Below the pieces are notes generated by a model, which saw nothing but the letters and a program-made list of their open reading frames with translations, was not told the DNA's origin and searched no databases. From assembly GCA_030549495.1 (NCBI GenBank), contig JAUIRK010000673.1, forward strand, positions 868,001-932,000: a DNA stretch of 64,000 nucleotides, written 5' to 3'. The position numbers and the translations under genes are program-made. Each line of letters begins with the position of its first letter. Positions within the stretch are counted from its first letter, which is position 1. Below, piece by piece: positions 56,370 to 64,000 of this stretch. Origin of the DNA: Nectonema munidae (taxonomy: Eukaryota; Nematomorpha; Nectonematoida; Nectonematidae).

Positions 56370-56495
56370 TTTTCATCGAGAAGGCACAATTGCGCCGCTT
56401 GTATCGAACTATGAGAAAAGCAGGCTTGATGCGGGATCGAACCCAATACCTTGAGTTATCGAATCCAGCATCTAATCAACCCTACTCATGCCCCC
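56370..56495 (-). repeat. tRNA-like / SINE-like sequence
   Basis: On minus: GGGGGCATGAGTAGGGTTGA (A-box region) and a B box in GGGTTCGATCCCGC at 56430-56443, 53 bases downstream. The predicted stems do not close as a tRNA, so it is a SINE head or tRNA pseudogene. Confidence 0.45.
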
Positions 56496-57165
56496 AAAAC
56501 ACAAAGGTTGATCTTAAGCAGTTGATATCTTGAGACTTTGAGCAGGCAATAATTTCAGCATCTAGAGAAATGAAAAAATATTGATTTATTTCTCGTTTTC
56601 TTTTAATTTACAACTAGGTATCTCCAAATAGCTCTTATAAGGATTTTTATTTTACCTGCCAGTTAATATATACAAGAATCTCTCAAATGAGACATAGAGA
56701 GAATTATTAAAAAGACAGGAAGTTTAGAAAATGAATGACAATGATCGTAGCAGTTGCAATTCGCTTCCAAATTAGGTCTTTTTTAAAAGTTAAATGCCTT
56801 TTTATATAGTAATTATTTATTTTAGATAAACCACATTTCAAAAAATGTTATGAGATGTTTTGAAAATTTGCCAAAATTTTTCAATTATTTTGAAAATGTA
56901 TAGGCTAATATAATCCAGTTTAGTCTAATTTGTTCTTTTTAAATTGTCCTCAGTTATCATAAGTAAGCGATTTTTTGAAATTTTTACAGAACTGGGTTTC
57001 ATACTATTTTGGCAAACATTTTTGAGTATTTTTTGTAATTAATTTTAATAAAATGCTTTTATATTTGGTGGGCGAAAGCAAAAATGTCAAAATAATTAAT
57101 ATTTTAAGGAAAAAAGAGGAGGACGAAGAGCATGACCCTGTCACTGAGGAAGCAGAAATATCCAG
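56496..57165. other. Probable 3' flank of the kinase exon
   Basis: AT-rich. No coding evidence and no strong repeat. The 3' untranslated region of the kinase gene (minus strand) should lie here. Confidence 0.4.
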
Positions 57166-57513
57166 TTACAAATAAGGAGGAGTTACAATTCTTAGTTTCA
57201 ATATAAAATCACAGAGATTGTGAAATAATACCAGATTGAAGGTTGGGCGGCTGCTTGCATCGAATTCACAACACATTTCCACGAGTTTGCTGAATTTTTT
57301 AGGCACAAACTTGAGAGGCCAATCTTTGTCGGATTTAACAGGAGAAAGTTTACCACATCCAACTTGAAATAAGATCATGTCGCGGTTGTTCGGAATTGAG
57401 GAGTATGGCAGTTGATAGCACAATAACTCGTATAGAACGACTCCGTAGCTGTAGACATCAGAAGTGAACAAGTTCGGAGTCGAGATTGCATTAGCGCGAA
57501 TCACTTCGGGTGC
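57166..57513 (-). CDS. Raf-like protein kinase, terminal exon
   Basis: Phosphorylates substrates in a MAP kinase cascade if it is a true Raf. The exon starts after a consensus acceptor (TTTTACATTTAG|GCACCC) in frame with APEVIR, subdomain VIII of the kinase domain. Then come SDVYSYGVVLYELLCYQLPY (subdomain IX with invariant D and G), SSIPNNRDMILFQVGCGKLS (a Raf hallmark: INNRD-x-I-x-F-x-VGxG-x-LSP) and FDASSRPTFNLVL (subdomain XI arginine). A stop follows 20 or so residues later at 57166-57168. No RSxSxP 14-3-3 site is seen after the kinase domain, unlike typical Raf, so it is a divergent paralogue or a further exon exists. Upstream exons were not found in this window. Confidence 0.7.
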   Translation of the reverse strand, partial: APEVIRANAISTPNLFTSDVYSYGVVLYELLCYQLPYSSIPNNRDMILFQVGCGKLSPVKSDKDWPLKFVPKKFSKLVEMCCEFDASSRPTFNLVLFHNLCDFILKLRIVTPPYL

Positions 57514-57807
57514 CTAAATGTAAAATAAGCAAACTGGTTCAATTCGAAAGTGGACAAATTATACGCTAATAACTTGCATCAAAGAAGTGAATGGATATAA
57601 AGTTACATTTTACCTTATCTTTAAACAAGAGGCGCACATCCTCAAAAATTTTTCGGGGGAGGGGCGAATTTTTGTTCAATGAACACACCACCATTATTAC
57701 CAGACATTATACTTGCACTATAAGCTCTCAATCCTACCATAATTACACAAATTTTATCAAGTCAAATTATCTTGTTTGTAATTCTGATTGCATATTACCT
57801 AATAGGT

Positions 57808-58684
57808 CAGTGGTTTTCAAACTGGAATCCACAGTGCTCTAGGCGATCGAGAAGCAGTTCCTTGGGAAGCTGGAAGTGGACACTGAGTGGATCGTTTTAC
57901 GCAACATATTGCACCATTATTGGATCATTTGCGGGTTTTGCCAATAAGTCACATTTAAAAGAATAAATAATTTAGCCTTTGAATTGAGTACTATTATATT
58001 CTTTTATTGGTCAAGCTGAACGATTGTACAAATCCAGTTTTAAAAATATGGAAATGTTTTGTAAGTCTTCTATAAAGTTTCAAAAAAATATCTGTTGTCA
58101 AAAAGTCTCACAACATAGGAGAAAATTTGATACTATCTTGCTGCAAAGATAACATATTGAATGAGCCAAGAAGTCTGAACTTGTAAAGTTGAAGCATATC
58201 TTCCTGTCAAACGATACCGTTAGAAGGCTAATAGGAGGGATGCCTGATGACCTGATATTAGAGGTGATTTTATTGATTCGGAATTCAATTTTCAACTTTT
58301 TGCAATTCAACTTGATGAAATGATGGATGCTACAAACTTAGCTCAGCCTTGCGTTTATGTACAATAGGTATATGACAAGCACCTGGTAGACAATTTTTTG
58401 TTTTGCGAAACTCTTAGCAGTAGAACCACGGCAAGAGAAATATTTGATAAGGTGGACAATTTTTACAGCACACGTTATTAAGCTAGAACATGTTGCTGTT
58501 GTTAGCCCCTAGGTTACACTATCTCGTTATTAGTGTAATCTATCAGTTAAAAGTTATTTGAACTGAGAAAGTATATCCATCGCTGGAACATATAAATAGT
58601 CGATGTTGAATAAATGAACCTAGTGATCAGAGTTTGTCTTATTACACTTAAGTACTATGGGTCGCGATGCAAACTGTGGTTCTT
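57808..58684 (+). mobile_element. SCAND3/ZBED-like hAT remnant, internally deleted
   Basis: Begins with CAGTGGTTTTCAAACTGG. Coding remnants on + across frames: the KANRRDA region, then FNFQLFAIQLDEMMDATNLA (near 58290; the D of the first catalytic block), FLFCETLSSRTTAREIFDKV (58400-58450). It ends near GGGTCGCGATGCAAACTG (58660), a decayed 3' end. Its first 200 bases match 7198-7375. Confidence 0.6.
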
Positions 58685-58700
58685 GCTATGGGGCTGCACT

Positions 58701-58870
58701 ACAGCATACTCTATGGGTGGCATGGCAGGTTGGTTGAGATGATGGACTCAGCACGGAAGCCTCAGGGTTCGATTCCTCATCGATACCAATTTGTTCATAG
58801 TTTGACATAAGCGGTACATCAGTGCCTTGTCAATGAAAACACACCCACGGTACCTTTACCTTACCTTTTA
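58701..58870 (+). repeat. tRNA-derived SINE-like sequence
   Basis: A perfect B box GGTTCGATTCC at 58766-58776, with an A-box-like TTGGTTGAGATGATGG 35 bases upstream. The body (GACATAAGCGGTACATCAGT) differs from the other SINE family in this window. It ends in a pyrimidine-rich CTTTACCTTACC. No target duplication was identified. Confidence 0.5.
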
Positions 58871-60203
58871 CTCAAAATTGAAAAATTTGCTACATAAGAG
58901 AGAAAGGAGATAAAATAAAATAATAAAGCAATTTTCACTATTTTAAAATGAAACTGTCTGTTCTCAGAAAAATTTCAAAATAATAGGAGGCATAAAAAAT
59001 GAGATAGTTTATCGGCACTTTATTTGATATTTTCAAGTTTTTATAAGCAGTAAAAGCCAACGTTGAAGTAGTTAATCCTTATAGGGTTATTTGGTAACGC
59101 TTGTATTTTTTACCTTTTGTAAGAAATCATAGTATAAAAAAACGGTATTCTAATCACTTTTCATAAAATTATTTAAGTCTAAGAACACAAAATCATAAAA
59201 AAACCATTTAAACAAAATAAATCATAAAAATCATTGTATACGAGAAAATCATTGGGTTTTTTTTGACTATTTTTTATTGTTTACAAATAAAATTCTGACA
59301 ACTGTCATAAATAGATCAAGTAAATTTTTAACAACTGAAACATTTTGTTTCGATATTATATTTTTATTATAATAATCAACAAATTTTCTTAAAAAAATTA
59401 TTTAATTATTATGTACAGTATTACATACAAAATTTAACAATCGAACATTATAAAAAATATCTCTGTCTAAATATTAAACAAATAGAGTATTTTTGCTTTG
59501 AATAGCTAGCCAAAATATTCATTCCCAAATAGCCATTGAAAAAAATTTCTTGACTTGAAAAAATTAAAGTTTTCAAATGTTACAAAATGTAACAACCTCG
59601 GTGATAAAGATTAAAATTGACCTTTGTTGAAAAATTTTTTTAACGCGAGTCTGACAATATTCATTGATATAAAATTGTAACGATTGAAAACTATTTATCT
59701 CTCATTTAAAAACATAAACAAATTTTCATTTTTGAAAAGGTTCTGAAAATATTGAACTCATATTCCGCTAAAACTAGTTTCTAATTAGATAAAATAAAAT
59801 TATTTTTAATTTAACTCTAAATACAAATTAGAGAGAAAAGAGCTGTATGAGATAGGATAGCTTGAGTGAGAGAAGAGAGCTTGAGTGATTGAGTTTTAGC
59901 AGAGAAAGCGGAAGGCAAAAACAGAGAAGGATACAGAGAGAAATAGAATCACTGTGACAGAAGATGAGAAAAATCTGGTGGATCATCAACATGTGTTTGC
60001 TCAAAAATACTACAAGGCCCTTTGAGACACTGTGATAAAAATTGTTTACTAATTGTGTGCATATTGAAACAATGGCTTATTATTGTTATATAGCTCTCAC
60101 ATCGTTTTAAAATATTTTTGATAGGAATTTCAGAGCAGCTTGGCATGATGTTTGACTCGAAAGTCTGCATTCCATCTTTTATTCGCTGATCTTACATTAT
60201 CAT

Positions 60204-62127
60204 TATGGCGGTTAAAAGTCAATAAAGTCAACTTTTTAGATTTAACTGCACAATTATATAGATTTACGATGTAACACAAATCTCCAGTTTTATATACTTT
60301 TTTTCCTATTTTTTATGTCAATTAAAGTCAACTTTTTTATGTTGGGTCAACTTTTTTCCATATAGTCAATTTTTTTGTTAGGTCAATATTTGTATTTGAC
60401 AATATTTGATATAATAAAACTTTAACATTAGGCATCTCATCTCTATACCACCCGTGAATACATCAGAAGTATTGGTCAAGCTTAGCAATATTATATTGTT
60501 CTTTTACACTTTGCAATTATTATTGTTCTTCCTTATGTAGAAGACAGCGAGAGAAAGAGAGATAAATGGAACATATGTTGCATTATGCAATTTGCATTCT
60601 TTGATACAAGGTTTTAAATTGATTGTTTGTTTTTCACTCCAACTTTCATATTTTTATTATGCCAAAGTTTGCTTCTTCCAAAATTTCAAAAATTTTTCAA
60701 ATTGTTGATCGGTTTCCTAGAGAATTTATCTTATCCTCGAACAAAGAACTTTTTTGTATACTATGTTCAACAAGTGTAAATTACGAAAAAAAATTTTTTT
60801 TTGAAAAACACAAAAGTACTAAAAAGCATCAAAATGCATTGAACTCTTTACCAACTACTTCAAATATATTGAAATATTCCCAAAAAATTGATAAAAACTT
60901 CACAAAAAAGTTAGTCAAATGTTTTTTGGAATCTAATATACCCCTACACAAGTTGGGACACTCAGGTTTAATGAACTTTTTCAAAGATTTGGGGTACACA
61001 TTACCATCAATTTCAACTAGCAGGCTTATTGTCGATGAACTTGCAGATGAAAGTTTTTCTAAAATAAAATAAAATAAAAAGGTTTTCTTAATGATGGATG
61101 AAACAGATGTGTATGGCGAATCTTTCATTAATGTTCTTATTGGCACTTTAGATGAACCAAATAAGGTGTATGCAGTGAAGACAAAGTTCATTGATGTCTC
61201 AATTAATTCGCAAAAGGTGATATTTGTTCTTGACGACTTAATTAAGCAGCTAGATATGAATAGAGAAGATTTTTGCTTATTTTTAAGCGATGCTGCCAAA
61301 TATAATATTTCTGCAGGTAAACAACTGAAGGTTCTATACCCTAATATGTTTCACGTCACATGCTTTGACCATCTTTTAAACAATTGTGCTTTAAAAGTAA
61401 AGGCACATTTTAAAGAAGTTGATGAAGTGATTGCTTCTGTTAAAGCAGCCACAATCAAGAAAAGAAAAGAAAAATTCAAATCGATCGGCTATCCTCCTCA
61501 TCCAATTGTTACAAGATGGGGAAGTTGGATAAAAGCAGCATTGTACTACTATACAAATTTAAATAAAGTGAAGGAAATAGTTTAGACTTTTGATGAAGAA
61601 GAAGGAATTTTAGAAAGAAGAGTAAAAGAAGCAGTTAATAAAGAAAGCTTAATAAAGGACTTGATTAGTATCAAAAGAAGTTATGGATAACTGATTGAGA
61701 TGATCGAAAAAACAGAAAGTTAAAATTTTTCTATTTTAAAGGCATTTGAAATGTATGAAAATTTACATTTTGAAGAAGATGAATGTGATATAAAAACTTA
61801 TTTCGATAGAAGAATAAATTCAAACGATCTAGTTCAAATAATGAAGATGGATGATAAAAGTTTGTCTCCATATCTTTATGATCTCCTTCAAAATTGTCAA
61901 GCTACAACAGTAGCTGTAGAAAGATCTTTTTCATGCTTAAAAACTTATGTCCAAAGACATAAATTTTTCGAAGGAGAACATTTTCAAGTATTTCATGTTA
62001 TATTATAACAGCAATTGTTAGTTCATTTCAATAAATTTTTAGGTCAAATTTTTTTTCTAAAAGTTAATTTTTTTACATTGATTTGTCAACTTTTCAGAAT
62101 TTTTTAGGTCAATTTTTGTTGCCCCTA
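60204..62127 (+). mobile_element. CGGBP1-type hAT with perfect 8 bp target duplication
   Basis: 1924 bp flanked by ATTATCAT at 60196-60203 and 62128-62135. Ends TATGGCGGTTAAAAGTCAA and, inverted, TAGGGGCAACAAAAATTGAC. Both ends carry repeated subterminal GTCAACTTTTT-type strings (60232, 60329, 60347 and 62085). One reading frame runs from 60659 to 62008 with only four in-frame stops. It is nested inside the composite element, so it is younger than that. Confidence 0.9.
60659..62008 (+). pseudogene. hAT transposase with CGGBP1-like BED finger
   Basis: Start MPKFASSKISKIFQIVDRFP at 60659. A BED-type finger follows (LFCILCSTSVNYEKKFFFEK, then HKSTKKH), as in CGGBP1, a host protein derived from hAT elements. 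Then LIVDELADESFSKIK and a stop at 61070, KVFLMMDETDVYGESFINVL (first catalytic D), CLFLSDAAKYNISAGKQLKV (second D), HVTCFDHLLNNCALKVKAHF (C-x2-H motif) and VTRWGSWIKAALYYYTNLNK (RW motif). Stops at 61583, 61688 and 61720 precede the tail LQNCQATTVAVERSFSCLKT, the dimerisation block. All parts are in one frame, about 450 codons. The tail looks short. Confidence 0.85.
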
Positions 62128-62293
62128 ATTATCATGTATTCGAATGATCATTACATCCTATAATGCGATCATCATACATGTTTTATAAACAAGCTTTAAA
62201 GCAACTCTTACGTATAGAAAATTATTTGGAGAGGGGGGGGGGGGGGGGGGCGAAGGTCATTTTCGCCCCCGAATGTGCGCCCCTGTTCTTAAA

Positions 62294-62944
62294 ACTTAAT
62301 GGAATTCGGTAAACTTATGAATTAATGAGGTTGGTAAAAAAAAGCTACTAAAGCTAGATCTTCGCCGAGCTAGTAGAGAAGTCTCTCTAATATGACAAAA
62401 GTAGCTCTTACAAATGTTTCTTCCATATTTTGAAAATTTGCAAGGAGAAAAATGATAGAGATCATTGGCAGCATGTCTAGAAGTAAACTAAGCTTTAGCA
62501 TAGATGGTGACAATCAAAACAGAGATTCGCCTGATTTTTTTCTGGAATGTCATTTCAAACAAATTCCTGAATAAATATATTTTGATGCAATATATGAATT
62601 TTGCCATCCAGCGAGTGAAGTTTTGAATCCCCTGAAAAATTAGACATAATTCTAGAAATTCATAATAATCTTCTCTAACTTATTGTTTTTTAGTTCCAAT
62701 TCCAGAGATAAAAATAGGACTTTTTTTCACGAGCAAGAAGAGTGAGGCCAGAATCATTACGTCCTAATGATTTTCACAAGAATGGCAGACCATTTGCTTC
62801 AATAAAAGTTTTTAAAAGGGAGCACTGGACCACTGAAAACAAAAAAGATATCAACTCATTGATAATATGTCTGCAGAAAAAAAAGATTATCCGGCGATCA
62901 ATGCTATTCTGAATAATTGAACATATTCCTTTGTGAAATTCTGT
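62294..62944. other. No supported gene
   Basis: AT-rich, with weakly coding-like pieces on + (DNQNRDSPDFFLECHF near 62510) and a 72-codon minus frame (62774-62992). No family recognised. It may hold decayed introns of the neighbouring minus-strand frame. Confidence 0.35.
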
Positions 62945-62959
62945 ATCACTTACCGTTGT

Positions 62960-63550
62960 TTTAAAACAAAATCTGCAATCCAAGGTGAACAAAAGGACGA
63001 GTCCTCTAGCACATTAAGTACTGTTTCATCAATGGTTTTACCAGTTTTATGTCACAGTTTGGGAATTGCAGGGAGTTTTTCAGGATTATTTCCTGAGACT
63101 ACGATAGGAAGTTGATTCCAACAGTTTTTGGAAGGAATTGTGCGCCAAAATGGTATCAATGGTGTAATTGGGGTCAAACATATACTTGATGTTGTGAACT
63201 CTTGACCATTGAACTTCTGTTCTTGATCTGTTTATTGACGTAGTATAAGAGACATTTTAGCTAAGTTGACTTCTGCAGCTATCAGTGCTGGAGCTACGAT
63301 ATACATCGTTTCCTCAATGAAGTGGCATTCAATAGATGCTACGAAACCTGCACTTTCACTTACTTGCATTGGGTTTTCCATCCTTGGGCTCTGTGAAGAC
63401 CAGACTCTAAGTAAAGGGTGGATGCAAAGTATATTTCTGAAAGTGAGGGATTTACTCAGCCCTTTTTCACCTCCCCCTGTCTCCCTATCTACAAAGAAAA
63501 CTCCTAGATAAGATTTCTCACCCCCTTTGATCTTAATGAGGGCCAAATCT
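62960..63550 (-). pseudogene. Unassigned coding block with one long minus frame
   Basis: A minus-strand frame runs from about 63546 to 62960 with only two in-frame stops. It ends at a donor-like CAACG|GTAAGTGA and includes GGEKSYLGVFFVDRETGGGE, ILCIHPLLRVWSSQSPRMEN, ECHFIEETMYIVAPALIAAE, IPFWRTIPSKNCWNQLPIVV and VLEDSSFCSPWIADFVLKQR. Composition is clearly protein-like and GC is higher than in the flanks. I do not recognise a family. It could be a dead host exon or part of an old element. The opposite strand also has an 81-codon frame (63266-63511). Confidence 0.4.
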
Positions 63551-63799
63551 TCTTTGTTTTTTTAGAAGGGTCTCAGATTGTGGATGACAGTTTTGCCTTC
63601 TTTATCTTTATCAAGTTTAAATGTTTTTATCGAATTACGAACTTTCTTTCCACAACTTATAATCAACATATATTGATTATGTTAACATGGTTCAGTGATT
63701 GATTTTTTAAATTTCTCAATAGCTTTTTTACGACACATATCTGTTTCACGCCCGAAGCACAACAAATAGTCGAATTGATTAATGCAACAAATATCAATA

Positions 63800-63937
63800 A
63801 TGTTTCTTGAAAAACATAAAGATGCTTTTTTGAAAATATTCTATGCGGCAAAACGGCTCAAAAAAGTTCGCACGCTTTCTGAAAGAAAAGAAATTATTCA
63901 AGGATCAAATACTGAAAAATATCGCCTTTTTGAGAGG
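63800..63937 (+). CDS. Candidate first coding exon, product unknown
   Basis: An ATG opens 46 codons (MFLEKHKDAFLKIFYAAKRL, KKVRTLSERKEIIQGSNTEK, YRLFER) before a donor-like GAGAG|GTAAAT. The peptide is basic and helical in composition. Coordinates may be off by a base. No downstream exon is inside the window, so it can be judged only with flanking sequence. Confidence 0.25.
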
Positions 63938-64000
63938 TAAATTCTAAGTTTGATTTCCCCAAATTTTGCGCAAATTCATATTTTTATAAGAGATTCAACT

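Larger units (their letters stand above)
57626..62285. mobile_element. Composite hAT element (copy 2), host to three nested elements
   Basis: The left end CAAGAGGCGCACATCC at 57626 and the inverted right end CAGGGGCGCACATTC at 62285 form a hAT terminal pair. Flanking 8-mers TCTTTAAA (57618-57625) and TTCTTAAA (62286-62293) agree at six of eight. Subterminal G-rich strings (GGGGGAGGGGCGAATTTTTG at 57653, a G-run before CGAAGGTCATTTTCG at 62231) match too. Inside are a SCAND3-like hAT remnant, a SINE and a CGGBP1-type hAT. The remaining sequence (58880-60195) has no coding capacity I recognise apart from a 73-codon minus frame (59949-60170). It probably lies within an intron of the Raf-like gene. 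Confidence 0.5.

Noticed and set aside
56401-56480. Functional tRNA gene
   Set aside because: The B box is good, but acceptor and anticodon stems do not pair.
58488-58646. Solo-LTR-like segment with TG...CA ends, TATAAATAG and AATAAA
   Set aside because: No matching target duplication, no second copy in the window and no retroelement coding nearby. The motifs are easily found by chance in AT-rich DNA.
60829-61299. 156-codon - frame
   Set aside because: Antisense shadow of the CGGBP1-type transposase.

Overview
Eukaryotic, arthropod-like DNA: very AT-rich, gene-poor and built mostly of transposable elements of different ages nested in one another. A copepod such as a sea louse is a reasonable guess from the mixture of hAT, Jockey-like and RTE-like elements, tRNA-derived SINEs and small introns, but nothing here names the species. 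There is no prokaryotic operon, CRISPR array or convincing virus copy.

Host genes are few. The clear one is a riboflavin transporter of the SLC52A family at 25816-27108 (+), carried in one coding exon and standing out by its higher GC. The second is the last exon of a Raf-like protein kinase at 57166-57513 (-), with a splice acceptor at its edge. Weaker host candidates are a spliced first coding exon at 39012-39185 (-, perhaps snapin-like), a dynein-heavy-chain-like fragment near 38412-38567 (+), and orphan exon-like frames at 1001-1192 (-) and 63800-63937 (+).

Layout. 0-10 kb: foldback repeats, a truncated 5S rRNA-like sequence, pieces of two hAT elements and long empty AT-rich stretches. 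10-14.4 kb: a tRNA-derived SINE, then a nearly complete but decayed LINE (-) with zinc-knuckle ORF1, endonuclease and reverse transcriptase. 14.4-19.6 kb: two related hAT elements that begin with the same terminal sequence; the first has a pogo/Tigger fragment in its middle, and a small hAT MITE lies between them. 20.8-22.3 kb: a hAT tail (-) and a LINE piece (+). 23.2-24.4 kb: two small elements whose ends are tandem copies of a 16-17 bp unit. 25.8-27.1 kb: SLC52A. 28.5-33.8 kb: a strong hairpin, an RTE-like tail, a three-copy dispersed repeat and unassigned decayed frames. 33.8-36.3 kb: a hAT element with both ends and a perfect 8 bp target duplication. 38-41.7 kb: host exon candidates, a 216 bp MITE and a 5'-truncated RTE-like LINE with a 15 bp target duplication. 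41.85-53.1 kb: two copies of one ZBED-type hAT in opposite orientations, the right one splitting a Jockey-like LINE, with a SINE and two MITEs nested among them. 57.6-62.3 kb: a composite hAT next to, and probably inside an intron of, the Raf-like gene; it holds an older SCAND3-like hAT remnant, a SINE and a 1.9 kb CGGBP1-type hAT with a perfect 8 bp target duplication.

Most elements are broken. Several keep exact target duplications and can be bounded to the base, so relative insertion order can be read directly. Coordinates of decayed elements without target duplications are approximate.
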